A DNA stretch of 64,000 nucleotides from Burkholderiales bacterium (GCA_016213205.1 JACRAZ010000097.1:16862-80861); one strand, 5' to 3'. Shown: positions 34,559 through 42,586, counted from the first letter of the stretch. The notes: a model not told the origin generated them from the letters alone. Numbers and translations are program-made.

Positions 34559-35002
34559 TCACCCCCGCGCCAGCGTGACGATCTGTTCGGTGGGCAGGGC
34601 ACCGCTGCGGCGGGCCGTTTCGCGGCCGCCGTCCAGCCGCACCAGGGTCGGGATGCTGCGGATCGCGAAGCGGGACGCCAGGCCCGGCGCCTCGTCGCTG
34701 TTCACCTTGGCCAACAGCACCCGGCCCTTCAGCTGGCGGGCCGCCTGCTCGAACATCGGCGCCATCATCCGGCAGGGGCCGCACCAGGGGGCCCAGAAGT
34801 CCACCAGCACCGGGATCGTGCTGCCCTGCACCACCGCGTCGAAATTGCGCTCGTCCAGCACCAGCGGCCGGCCGTCCAGCAGCGGCCGGTGGCAGCGGCC
34901 GCAGTCCGGGTCGTCGGCCAGCCGGTCGGCGGGCACGCGGTTCACGGCACCGCAGGCGGCGCAGGCGATGTGGGCAGGGGCGTGGGTGGTGGTGGCGTTC
35001 AT
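34559..35002 (-). CDS. trxC: Thioredoxin 2
   Basis: Cytoplasmic disulfide reductase of 147 residues. The N-terminal zinc ribbon characteristic of TrxC has Cys14-Cys17 and Cys34-Cys37. The thioredoxin domain has the active site W73-C74-G75-P76-C77 within DFWAPWCGPC and the cis-proline in SIPTLV near residue 120. In E. coli trxC is induced by OxyR; no OxyR site is evident here. It is divergent from the PilB/GspE-like gene. Confidence 0.95.
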   Translation of the reverse strand: MNATTTHAPAHIACAACGAVNRVPADRLADDPDCGRCHRPLLDGRPLVLDERNFDAVVQGSTIPVLVDFWAPWCGPCRMMAPMFEQAARQLKGRVLLAKVNSDEAPGLASRFAIRSIPTLVRLDGGRETARRSGALPTEQIVTLARG

Positions 35003-35171
35003 GCGCCGGATCTGGGTACGGCCACCCGTATTTCAAGGCGGGGCCGCAAAGATTGACGAGGCTCAAGCGCCCCGCGCGGCCGCAGCGCCGGCGCGGCTTC
35101 GCGCCAACTTTTCACCGTGGGCTGGGCGCCGCGCTTGGTAGGCTACACAGGTTGTTACACCTGCCCGCCGC

Positions 35172-37079
35172 ATGACTGCCCCCGTCGACACCCAACCGAT
35201 CGGTCTGGACGAGCCGCACCCGGTCCACAAATCCGTGCCCGGCACGCTGGACGATCTGCGCCAGGCGCTCGACGCCCCGGCCGGCCACCGCGCGCGCCAC
35301 CTGGGCGAGGCACTGGTCGAGCGCGGCCTGATCGACGGCGCCACCTTGCGCCGCATGCTCGAGCTGCAGCGCAACACCACGCCGCACCGCCTGCTGGGCC
35401 AGTTGCTGCTGGACAACGGCGCGCTGACGCCGCTGCAGCTCAACAGCGCGCTGGCCGCGTGGATGGGCGTGCCGCTGGTGGACCCGCGCCGCCTCGCGCC
35501 CGACCCCGACGCGCTGCGCCGCATTCCCCGCGCGCTGGCCGAGCGGGAATCGGTGGTGCCGCTGATGCTGCATGGCGACGCGCTGGTGGTGGCCCTGGCC
35601 GACCCCTGGGACCAGGCCCTGCTGGAGCAGCTGCGCTTCGCGGCCGACCAGCGCGTGCTGCCGGTGATGGCGCTGCCCGGCACGCTGGGGCCGGCGGTGG
35701 CGCAGGCCTACCGCGGCTTCGGCAGCGGTGCGCCGGGCACCGCCGGCGCGGCGCAGCCGGCCGAGGTGGCGGCGCTGGCGCAAAGCCTGGCCGGCGACGG
35801 CGAGGCCGATGTCGAGGTCGACCCCGCGGTGCTGAACGAATCGGACAACACCCTGGTGCGCCTGGTCAACGCGGTGATTGCCGACGCGGTGCGCCTGCGC
35901 GCAAGCGACATCCACATCGAGACCAGCGAATCGCGCCCGGTGCGGGTGCGCCTGCGCATCGACGGCGAGCTCGTGCCCTACCTGGAGCTGCCGCTGCGGC
36001 TGCGCTTTGCCCTGGTGGCACGGCTGAAGATCATGGCCGACCTCGACATCTCCGAGCACCGCAAGCCGCAGGACGGCAAGATCGCCTTCGCGCGCTTCGG
36101 CGGCGCCAAGGTGGAGCTGCGCATGGTGACCGTGCCCACGCTGCACGGGCTGGAAGACGTGGTGCTGCGCATCCTCTCGGGGCTGAAGCCGATGCCGATC
36201 GAATCGATCGGCCTGTCGGCCACCAACCTGGCCGGCCTGCGCGGCGTGATCACCAAGCCGTACGGGCTGATCCTGATCTGCGGCCCCACCGGCTGCGGCA
36301 AGACCACCACCCTGCATTCGGTGCTGCGCGAGCTGAACACCAACCAGCGCAAGATCTGGACCGCCGAAGACCCGGTGGAAATCACCCAGGAAGGCCTGCG
36401 CCAGGTGCAGGTGAACGCGCGCATCGGCTGGACCTTCGCGGCCGCGATGCGCACCTTCCTGCGCGCCGACCCGGACGTCATCATGATCGGCGAGATGCGC
36501 GACGCCGAGACCGCGCGCATCGCGATCGAGGCCTCGCTCACCGGGCACCTGGTGCTGTCCACGCTGCACACCAATTCAGCGCCCGAGAGCATCACGCGGC
36601 TGCTGGAGATCGGGCTGGACCCGTTCATGTTCTCCGATTCGCTGCTGGGCATCCTCGCCCAGCGCCTGGTGCGCCGCCTGTGCACCAAGTGCCGCAAGCC
36701 CGAGCCGATGAGCCCCGAGCAGCTGCGCACGCTGGCGCAGCAGCACGTGGAAAGCGCGCCCGGCTGCGGCACCACGCTGGACGCGCTGGTCGAACGCTGG
36801 CAGCGCCAGCACGGCGACGCCCAGGGCCGCATCGTCGGCTGGCGCCGCGTGGGCTGCGACCACTGCGAGCACTCGGGCTACCAGGGCCGCCTCGGCCTGC
36901 ACGAGCTGATGCTGGCCACCGAGGGCACGCGCGAGCTGGTACGCCACCGCGCGCCGGCCGCCGAGCTGCAGGCCGCCGGCCTGGCCGGGGGCATGGTCAC
37001 GCTGCGGCAGGACGGCATCGAGAAGGTGCTCGCCGGCCTGACCGACATGGCCGAGGTGCTGGCCGCCACCAACCAGTAG
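35172..37079 (+). CDS. Orphan GspE/PilB-type secretion ATPase
   Basis: 635-residue cytoplasmic AAA-type ATPase of the type II secretion/type IV pilus family. An N-terminal T2SSE_N/MshEN-like region (about 35-170) could bind a partner or cyclic-di-GMP, as MshE does. A linker precedes the ATPase core. Walker A GPTGCGKTTT lies near residue 371, the Asp box/Walker B region VIMIGEMRDAET near 435, and HLVLSTLHTNSAPESITRL follows. Cys pairs CTKC (about 503) and CDHC (about 563) form the zinc module. No pilin, PilC/GspF or secretin genes are within the window, so its machinery must be elsewhere. Confidence 0.92.
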   Translation: MTAPVDTQPIGLDEPHPVHKSVPGTLDDLRQALDAPAGHRARHLGEALVERGLIDGATLRRMLELQRNTTPHRLLGQLLLDNGALTPLQLNSALAAWMGVPLVDPRRLAPDPDALRRIPRALAERESVVPLMLHGDALVVALADPWDQALLEQLRFAADQRVLPVMALPGTLGPAVAQAYRGFGSGAPGTAGAAQPAEVAALAQSLAGDGEADVEVDPAVLNESDNTLVRLVNAVIADAVRLRASDIHIETSESRPVRVRLRIDGELVPYLELPLRLRFALVARLKIMADLDISEHRKPQDGKIAFARFGGAKVELRMVTVPTLHGLEDVVLRILSGLKPMPIESIGLSATNLAGLRGVITKPYGLILICGPTGCGKTTTLHSVLRELNTNQRKIWTAEDPVEITQEGLRQVQVNARIGWTFAAAMRTFLRADPDVIMIGEMRDAETARIAIEASLTGHLVLSTLHTNSAPESITRLLEIGLDPFMFSDSLLGILAQRLVRRLCTKCRKPEPMSPEQLRTLAQQHVESAPGCGTTLDALVERWQRQHGDAQGRIVGWRRVGCDHCEHSGYQGRLGLHELMLATEGTRELVRHRAPAAELQAAGLAGGMVTLRQDGIEKVLAGLTDMAEVLAATNQ

Positions 37080-37160
37080 CCGGGCCGCGGGCCTGTCCGT
37101 CCCGGGACAGTCGCCGCCGCGGCGGCGCGGCAGAATCGCGCCCGCTGAACAGAAACGTTA

Positions 37161-37175
37161 TTCTGCTTCGCAGAA
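37161..37175. promoter_or_regulatory. TTCTGC-TTC-GCAGAA palindrome
   Basis: A perfect 6+3+6 palindrome in the 156-bp gap before the DUF4334 gene, 60 bp from its ATG. Palindromes of the form TTCTGN3-5CAGAA are typical of IclR-family sites, but no IclR gene is present here, so the regulator is unknown. Confidence 0.35.
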
Positions 37176-37235
37176 CCGTTGGCCACCCGCCCGGGCGGCC
37201 GCGCACCCTCGACCCCTCACCCGAAAGCCCCGCCC

Positions 37236-37667
37236 ATGAGCGCTGAAAGCCAACTGCTCGAGATGATCCAGTCCGGCCAGGCCTTTGCGCCCGACCAGCT
37301 GATGCCGCTGTACGACCAGCTCGCGCCGGCCAGCCTCGAGTTCATGCTCGGCACCTGGAAGGGCGGCAAGTTCGACGGCGGCAAGGAGCCGGACCCGATC
37401 AAGTGGTACGGCAAGCGCTTCGTCTCGGCCACCCATGCCGAGCCGCTGCTGTGTTACGCGCCCGACGGCTCGGTCTACTCGTACGAGAACCTGGGCCTGG
37501 CCCAGATGCGCGAGGTGCTGTTCCGCGGCCAGGTGTGCGCCGCGCTCATCTACGACAAGCAGCCCATCATGGACTACTTCCGCAAGGTCAACGACCAGGT
37601 GGTCATCGGCCTGGGCGACGTGAAGGGCAAGCCCACCGACTTCTTCTTCCACCTCACCCGGGCGTAA
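37236..37667 (+). CDS. DUF4334 / GXWXG domain protein
   Basis: 143-residue cytoplasmic protein. The GXWXG signature is visible as MLGTWKGGKF near residues 36-45. The second conserved half has YDKQPIMDYFRKVNDQVVIG and ends FFFHLTR, typical of DUF4334. Family function is unknown; a lipocalin-like small-molecule-binding fold is suspected. An inverted repeat (37677-37700) after the stop may be its terminator. Confidence 0.85.
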   Translation: MSAESQLLEMIQSGQAFAPDQLMPLYDQLAPASLEFMLGTWKGGKFDGGKEPDPIKWYGKRFVSATHAEPLLCYAPDGSVYSYENLGLAQMREVLFRGQVCAALIYDKQPIMDYFRKVNDQVVIGLGDVKGKPTDFFFHLTRA

Positions 37668-37676
37668 AACATGACA

Positions 37677-37700
37677 TGCCGTGTCACCTTTGGCACGGCA
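37677..37700 (+). terminator. Hairpin after the DUF4334 gene
   Basis: TGCCGTG (37677-37683) and CACGGCA (37694-37700) pair across a 10-nt loop, 10 nt after the stop codon. There is no T tract, so it may attenuate rather than end transcription before the next gene, which has AGGAGG 8 nt before its start. Confidence 0.4.
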
Positions 37701-37752
37701 GACTGCGCGGCACGGCCTGCCCCCTTGCGCGGGCCACAGGAGGCCCCGCAGC

Positions 37753-38241
37753 ATGAACCCCGACGACCGTCAGTCCGCCCGCCACGACTTCGATTTCCTG
37801 ATCGGCCGCTGGGCCGTGCAGCACCGCCGGCTGCGTGAGCGCCTGGCCGGCAGCACGCAGTGGGACACATTCAGCGGCAGCACCACCGCCTGGCCGCTGC
37901 TGGACGGCCAGGCCAACGTGGACGACAACCTGCTGGAGCTGCCCTCGGGCCGCTACCGCGCGGCCTCGCTGCGCGCGTTTGATCCGGCCAGCGACCAATG
38001 GTCGATCTGGTGGCTGGACAGCCGCTCGCCCGGCGCGCTGGACACCCCCGTGCGCGGCCGCTTCAGCGCGGGCGAGGGCCGCTTCTTCGCCGACGACGTG
38101 TTCGCCGGCCGGCCGATCCGGGTGCGCTTCCTGTGGTCCGACATCACGCGCGACAGCTGCCGCTGGCAGCAGGCCTTCTCGGCCGACGGCGGCAGCACCT
38201 GGGAAACCAACTGGGTGATGGACTTCCGGCGCCTGGCCTAG
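37753..38241 (+). CDS. DUF1579-like protein
   Basis: 162-residue protein with the pattern FDFLIGRWAVQHRRL at the N-terminus, then SGSTTAWPLLDGQ, SLRAFDPASDQWSIWWLDS and a C-terminal WETNWVMDF. These resemble the DUF1579/lipocalin-like fold of unknown function, also typified by a FxFLxGxW start. There is no signal peptide. AGGAGG precedes the ATG by 8 nt. Two neighbouring genes with GxW-type beta-barrel folds (this one and the DUF4334 gene) may be functionally linked. Confidence 0.75.
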   Translation: MNPDDRQSARHDFDFLIGRWAVQHRRLRERLAGSTQWDTFSGSTTAWPLLDGQANVDDNLLELPSGRYRAASLRAFDPASDQWSIWWLDSRSPGALDTPVRGRFSAGEGRFFADDVFAGRPIRVRFLWSDITRDSCRWQQAFSADGGSTWETNWVMDFRRLA

Positions 38242-38251
38242 CACCCGAAAG

Positions 38252-38278
38252 GCGCGGCATCGCGGGCCGGTGCCGCGC
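38252..38278. terminator. Bidirectional hairpin between convergent genes
   Basis: GCGCGGCA (38252-38259) and TGCCGCGC (38271-38278) form an 8-bp stem with an 11-nt loop between the DUF1579-like gene and the LysR stop. The position suits termination of both. Confidence 0.5.
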
Positions 38279-39201
38279 TACTCGCGCAGCCGCGCCGCCA
38301 CCGCGTCGCCCACGTGCTGCATGAAAGCGCGCACGCGCGCGGTCTGCCGCAGGTCGGGGTGGGTCAGCATCCACACCGGCACCGAGAGCTCGGGGATGAC
38401 GTCCGACACCGCCACCAGGTCCGGGTGCTGCGGCTCCATGAAGGTGGGCAGCAGCGCCACGCCCAGCCCGGTGCGCAGCACCGCCGCCGCGGCGTTGAAG
38501 ATGTCCACCCGCAGCCGCACCCGGGCCTGCGTGAGCTGCGCGTGCATCCACTGGTCGTACACCCGGGCCTGGGCGTCGCGCTCGAAGGCGATCCACGGCG
38601 CCTCGCGCACCAGCGTGGCCAGCGGCTGCACGCTCTGCGGCAGGCCAGGCGCGCCACGCTTGGCGTACACACGGCAGTGCGTCATGCCCAGTGGCCGGCC
38701 CACCAGGTGCTCGGCCACCTGGGCGGTGAGCCGCACCGCCACGTCGGCCTCGCGCCGGGCCCAGGCGGGTGATTCATCGGCGCGCCGGCGCGTCAGGTCC
38801 ACCAGGAAGGCGTTTTCGACCACCTCCACCTCGATGCCCGGAAACGCGCGCGCAAAGTCGGCCAGCGGCTGCGGCAGCAGGTGCTCCATCACCACGAAGG
38901 CGGTGGTCACGCGCAGCAGGCCGGTGAGTTCGCGGTCGCGGCCGAACACGCGGCGCTCGATCTCCTCGGCCTGGTCGGCCATGCGGCGGGCCTGCTCCAG
39001 CACCACCGTGCCCGCCTCGGTGGGCTGGTAGCCGGTGCGGGTGCGCTCGAACAGCCGCGCGCCCAGGCGCTTTTCCAGCGCGTCGAGCCGGCGCAGCACG
39101 GTGGTGTGGTTCACGCCCAGCTGGCGCGCCGCGCCCACCAGGCTGCCCCCGGTGCCGATGGCCAGCGCGTAGCGCAGGTCGCTCCAGTCCAGTTCTTCCA
39201 T
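38278..39201 (-). CDS. LysR-family regulator
   Basis: 307-residue regulator. The winged helix-turn-helix is at about residues 5-65 (LVGAARQLGVNHTTVLRRLD) and a periplasmic-binding-like effector domain follows. The RLDALEKRLGARLFERTRTG linker helix is typical. The probable target is the divergent small gene at 39331. A promoter for lysR is visible at 39208-39235, with its -10 six bases before the ATG and no Shine-Dalgarno, suggesting a leaderless message. The effector is unknown. Confidence 0.92.
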   Translation of the reverse strand: MEELDWSDLRYALAIGTGGSLVGAARQLGVNHTTVLRRLDALEKRLGARLFERTRTGYQPTEAGTVVLEQARRMADQAEEIERRVFGRDRELTGLLRVTTAFVVMEHLLPQPLADFARAFPGIEVEVVENAFLVDLTRRRADESPAWARREADVAVRLTAQVAEHLVGRPLGMTHCRVYAKRGAPGLPQSVQPLATLVREAPWIAFERDAQARVYDQWMHAQLTQARVRLRVDIFNAAAAVLRTGLGVALLPTFMEPQHPDLVAVSDVIPELSVPVWMLTHPDLRQTARVRAFMQHVGDAVAARLRE

Positions 39202-39207
39202 GCCCGG

Positions 39208-39235
39208 AGTATCCCCACACCCTGCAAAACTGCAA
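39208..39235 (-). promoter_or_regulatory. lysR promoter with CTGCAA direct repeat
   Basis: Minus strand: -35 TTGCAG (39230-39235), 16-bp spacer, -10 GATACT (39208-39213). The plus strand shows CTGCAA-AA-CTGCAA (39222-39235) over the -35, a plausible site for LysR autoregulation. Confidence 0.5.
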
Positions 39236-39257
39236 GCTCCCCCTGCGCGTGGCGAGG

Positions 39258-39286
39258 TTGTGTGCAGGAATGGCCGGCTCTAGAGT
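39258..39286 (+). promoter_or_regulatory. Sigma-70-like promoter of the small gene
   Basis: -35 TTGTGT (39258-39263), exact 17-bp spacer, -10 TAGAGT (39281-39286). It points at the 63-codon ORF and lies 23 bp from the LysR-side elements, the usual arrangement for a LysR-controlled divergent gene. Confidence 0.5.
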
Positions 39287-39330
39287 GCCCGATCCGCCCG
39301 CCTCCCTGGCCGGGCCCTGGAGAACCCCCG

Positions 39331-39522
39331 ATGGCGATGCCCCTGCCCGCCGGTGCACGCGGCCTGCGCCAGGCGCCGACCGATACACCGCCGCCGCTGC
39401 GCCTGCTGCAGCGCTGGCAGCCCCCGGCCCTGCCGGCCGCCGGCGCGACGCCCGGCCCCACGGGCCCCACAGGCCCCTGGGCCCGCTGGCGCCTGCGCCT
39501 GCGCGCACTGCTGCTGGGCTGA
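39331..39522 (+). CDS. Small Pro/Arg-rich protein (63 aa)
   Basis: A 63-codon ORF divergent from lysR. Support comes from a sigma-70-like promoter with ideal 17-bp spacing and GGAG 8 nt before the ATG. The product is proline-rich (PTDTPPPLRLLQRW, GATPGPTGPTGPW) and ends in an Arg/Leu stretch, WARWRLRLRALLLG, that could be an amphipathic or membrane-associated helix. No family is recognised. Composition bias means a chance ORF cannot be excluded. Confidence 0.45.
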   Translation: MAMPLPAGARGLRQAPTDTPPPLRLLQRWQPPALPAAGATPGPTGPTGPWARWRLRLRALLLG

Positions 39523-39544
39523 CACCGACCGCGGCCGGCGCGCC

Positions 39545-39573
39545 GGAATAATGCGGCACCCTGCCGCGTAGAC
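39545..39573 (+). promoter_or_regulatory. Putative ECF-type promoter of the sigma gene
   Basis: GGAATAA (39545-39551) and CGTAGAC (39567-39573) are separated by 15 bp, resembling ECF -35/-10 pairs. The palindrome GCGGCA-CCC-TGCCGC (39553-39567) fills the spacer. Transcription would begin at about the GTG start codon (39579). Confidence 0.4.
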
Positions 39574-39578
39574 CTGGC

Positions 39579-40112
39579 GTGGACGCTCCGGACTCCTTTC
39601 GCAACCAGCTGCTCGCCGCGATGCCGCGGCTGCGGCGCTATGCGCGCTCGCTGGTGTTCGACAGCGCGCCGGCCGACGACCTGGTGCAGGCCACGCTGGA
39701 GCGTGCGCTGTCGCACTGGCACCAGTTCGACCAGCGGCGCGACATGCTGGTGTGGCTGCTGTCCATCGCCCACAACGCCTTCCTCGACGGCCGCCGGCGC
39801 GACGCCCGGCTGCAGGTGCTGGACCCGCAGCAGCTCGACGCGCAGCAGGATGCGCTGGGCGGCGACCCGGGCGTGGACGTGGGCCTGCGCATCGACCTGA
39901 ACGCGGCGCTGGCGCGGCTGCCGGTCGAGCAGCGCGAAACGCTGCTGCTGGTGAGCGTGGAACAGCTCAGTTATGCCGAGTGCGCCGAGGCGCTGGGCAT
40001 CCCGATCGGCACGGTGATGTCCCGCATGTCGCGCGCCCGTGCGGCGCTGCGTGAGTGGCTCGAAGGCCGTGGCCGCCCCGATGGCGCGCGCACGCTGCGG
40101 CGGGTGGTGTGA
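39579..40112 (+). CDS. ECF RNA polymerase sigma factor
   Basis: 177-residue group-4 sigma factor. Region 2 is recognisable from LRRYARSLVFDSAPADDLVQATLERAL, and the DNA-melting part has MLVWLLSIAHNAFLDGRRR. Region 4 has LPVEQRETLLLVSVEQLSYA followed by ALGIPIGTVMSRMSRARAAL, the -35-binding helix-turn-helix. The start is GTG 39579 with no Shine-Dalgarno. It overlaps or abuts the anti-sigma gene and probably drives its own promoter. The target regulon is unknown. Confidence 0.92.
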   Translation: MDAPDSFRNQLLAAMPRLRRYARSLVFDSAPADDLVQATLERALSHWHQFDQRRDMLVWLLSIAHNAFLDGRRRDARLQVLDPQQLDAQQDALGGDPGVDVGLRIDLNAALARLPVEQRETLLLVSVEQLSYAECAEALGIPIGTVMSRMSRARAALREWLEGRGRPDGARTLRRVV

Positions 40113-40114
40113 AC

Positions 40115-40981
40115 ATGGACATGCAACGACCGGACGAATCCACGCTGTCGGCCTGGCTCGATGGCGAGCTCGACGACACCACCCGCCAGGCCGTGGCCGC
40201 CTGGCTGCAGGCCCACCCCGAAGAGGCCGCCCGGGTGCGCCTGTGGGCGGCCGACCGCGATGCGCTGCGCGCCCGTTTCGACCCGGTGCTCGACGAGCCG
40301 CTGCCCGAGGCGCTGCGCCGCACCGTGCAGGAGGGCGGGCGCCGGCGCGGGCCGGCCGCCCTGGCCGCCGCGCCCCGGCACCCGCTGGCCCTGGCGGCGG
40401 CGGTGGCCGGCCTGCTGCTCACCGGCGCGCTGGTGGGCGCGCTGCTGGCGCGGCAGTTCCCGAGCCCGCGTGAGCTGGCCAGCGCCAGCCGCGGCAACTG
40501 GCCACAGCGCGCCGCGGTGGCGCACGCGGTGTATGTGCCCGAGGTGCGGCACCCGGTGGAAGTGAACGTGGCCGAAGGCACGCCCGAGGTGCAGCAGGCC
40601 CAGGAGGAACACCTGGCGCGCTGGCTCACCAAGCGGCTGGACATGCCGGTGCGCCTGTTCGACCTGCGCAGCGAGGGCTTCGCGCTGGTGGGCGGCCGGC
40701 TGCTGCCGGACGCGCAGGGCCCGAGCGCCCAGCTGATGTACCAGAACAGCGGCGGCCAGCGTGTCACCGTGTACCTGCGCAAGCCCGAGTCCGGCACGCA
40801 GACGGCCTTCCGCTACCAGCAGGAGGGCGAACTCGGCATGTTCTACTGGGCCGAGGAAGGCTACGGCTGCGCGCTGGTGGGCAAGCTGCCGCGCGAGCGC
40901 CTGCTGGCGCTGGCCGAAGCGGCCTACAAGCAGGTGGAGGCGTCGATCACGCCGCCGCCGGTGACCAAGCCCTCGTCCTGA
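40115..40981 (+). CDS. Membrane anti-sigma factor
   Basis: 288-residue protein coupled to the ECF sigma gene. The cytoplasmic N-terminus, DESTLSAWLDGELDD at residues 6-20, is the usual anti-sigma start, but no HxxxCxxC zinc motif is present. One membrane helix (about 90-112, LALAAAVAGLLLTGALVGAL) leads to a periplasmic domain of about 175 residues that should sense the signal and perhaps be cut by proteases. The ATG at 40115 is used. A GTG at 40109 overlapping the sigma stop (GTGA) is an equally reasonable start. Confidence 0.88.
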   Translation: MDMQRPDESTLSAWLDGELDDTTRQAVAAWLQAHPEEAARVRLWAADRDALRARFDPVLDEPLPEALRRTVQEGGRRRGPAALAAAPRHPLALAAAVAGLLLTGALVGALLARQFPSPRELASASRGNWPQRAAVAHAVYVPEVRHPVEVNVAEGTPEVQQAQEEHLARWLTKRLDMPVRLFDLRSEGFALVGGRLLPDAQGPSAQLMYQNSGGQRVTVYLRKPESGTQTAFRYQQEGELGMFYWAEEGYGCALVGKLPRERLLALAEAAYKQVEASITPPPVTKPSS

Positions 40982-41006
40982 GCGCGCCGGGCCGGCCGCC
41001 CGGCCG

Positions 41007-41022
41007 CTTGCGCTGGCGCAAG
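41007..41022 (+). terminator. Hairpin after the anti-sigma gene
   Basis: CTTGCGC-TG-GCGCAAG is a perfect 7-bp stem, 26 nt after the anti-sigma stop, preceded by the GC-rich dyad GGCCGGCCGCCCGGCC. It may close the sigma operon. The loop is very tight, so confidence is limited. Confidence 0.4.
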
Positions 41023-41078
41023 ACCCGCCCCGACCCAAGGGCTAGCCTCTTGCATAGGCAAGCTGCAGGGGAAGCGCC

Positions 41079-42503
41079 ATGCTCTGGATCGACAGCGCCC
41101 AGGTTCGTCAGATCGCGATGACCCGGACCTGGGACGAGATGCGCCTGGCCGAGGAACTGCGCGACGCCTTCGACTCCTGCCCCGCGATGCCGGTGCTGCG
41201 CGATTTCGTGGCCCAGGCCATCGAGCAGGTGCTGGCGATGACCCAGCGCCGGGCCGACCTGCTGAAATCGCCCGAGGCCGCGCTGGGCCCTCGCATCAGC
41301 CAGTTGCGCGACCAGGTGGACCGCTACGGCCGCTTTGCCGACAAGCAGGAACTGGCGCGCCTGGAAGTCCAGTTGCAGGCCGAACGGCCCGAGTTCGAGC
41401 GCGTGGTGGAGCGCCTGCTCCACGAGCGGCGCGTGATCGAGCGCCTGATCAGCGGCGAGAACAAGCTGAAGGCCTGGACCAAGTTCGGCGCCGCCCCCGG
41501 CATCGAAGGGCTGATGGCCGTGTACCAGCGGCGGCACGAATGGACCGCGCTGGATTGCTCGGACATGATCCGCCTGTACGCCGCCGTCACCGAAAGCAAG
41601 TTCGACAAAGACGACCCGGACAACAAGTACCTGCGCCGCAGCGGCTTCGTCGGCGCCGCCGATGCGGCGCTGCAGGACGGTGCCCGGGTGGGTGGCGTCG
41701 ATGTCTGGGCCAAACCCAACCGCGCGCGCGAACCCTCCAACAAGCCGCTGCCAGCGGGCGTGCACGTGAACATGCCGGCGCACGTGGCCGCGGCCCGCGG
41801 CGTGGCCATCGCCCGCGCCGAGAGCCAGGGCGTGGCCCACGCCGGCATTGCGGGGAGCCTGCTGGCCGACACCAGCACCATCCGCAGCATGGACGCCACC
41901 TTCGCGCTGCCCGCCGGGGCCGACATCTCGGGCACCACGGCCGATTCGGTGTTCTTCATGAAGGAGGTGGAGGACTTCTACAGCCACGTGCCGGACAGCC
42001 TGGGCGCGCACCTGGGTGGGCTGGCCACCGTGATGCAGCTGCTGCCGCTGGCCACGATGGTGTCGCAGGGCCATCACACGCTGCTCGAATCGGCCATCGT
42101 GCTGACGATGGATTCGGTCGACACCGGCCCGGCCGCCAACGCGTACAACACCGCCCATGCCTATTCGATCGGCTTCTACGACACCCTGCTGCCCTATGCC
42201 ATCGGCACCGCCGAGGACCCGCTGGTCGAGCGCATCGCCGGCATCCTGGACCGCTGGTCGGCGCTGGCGCGCAACAAGCATGTGGTCTGCTTCCCGGATG
42301 CCAGCGGCAACTGGGTGGGCGGCCTGTGCGACCGCGAATCCGAGTTCGCCGAACTGCGGCGCTTCGCGCGTGCCGACCTGGACCTGCTGATGTTCTTCCG
42401 CGAGTACCAGGGCCGCTCGCCCAACGCGGCGGAGCTGGGCTACTTCATGTCGATGCGGGGCTGCCACACGCTGGCCGGCCTGTTCCACGAGCACCGCGCC
42501 TGA
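41079..42503 (+). CDS. Uncharacterised 474-residue protein
   Basis: I do not recognise the family. No signal peptide or clear membrane span is present. The N-terminal part (about 40-130) is charged and helical, probably coiled coil (ISQLRDQVDRYGRFADKQEL and the stretch after it). The middle (about 200-300) is Gly/Ala-rich with two histidines, and the C-terminal half contains VMQLLPLATMVSQGHHTLLE and ANAYNTAHAYSIGFYDTLLP, which could form a helical bundle. GGGGAAGCGCC lies just before the ATG. Codon use matches its neighbours, so there is no sign of recent transfer. It stands alone between the sigma operon and the permease. Confidence 0.8.
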   Translation: MLWIDSAQVRQIAMTRTWDEMRLAEELRDAFDSCPAMPVLRDFVAQAIEQVLAMTQRRADLLKSPEAALGPRISQLRDQVDRYGRFADKQELARLEVQLQAERPEFERVVERLLHERRVIERLISGENKLKAWTKFGAAPGIEGLMAVYQRRHEWTALDCSDMIRLYAAVTESKFDKDDPDNKYLRRSGFVGAADAALQDGARVGGVDVWAKPNRAREPSNKPLPAGVHVNMPAHVAAARGVAIARAESQGVAHAGIAGSLLADTSTIRSMDATFALPAGADISGTTADSVFFMKEVEDFYSHVPDSLGAHLGGLATVMQLLPLATMVSQGHHTLLESAIVLTMDSVDTGPAANAYNTAHAYSIGFYDTLLPYAIGTAEDPLVERIAGILDRWSALARNKHVVCFPDASGNWVGGLCDRESEFAELRRFARADLDLLMFFREYQGRSPNAAELGYFMSMRGCHTLAGLFHEHRA

Positions 42504-42586
42504 CCGGCTGAGCGCCCGCCTACACTGGGCGCCCCCACTGCCCCCGCCGCAGCCTTGGCCCGCCCAGGGCCGCGCGCCTGCCGCCG

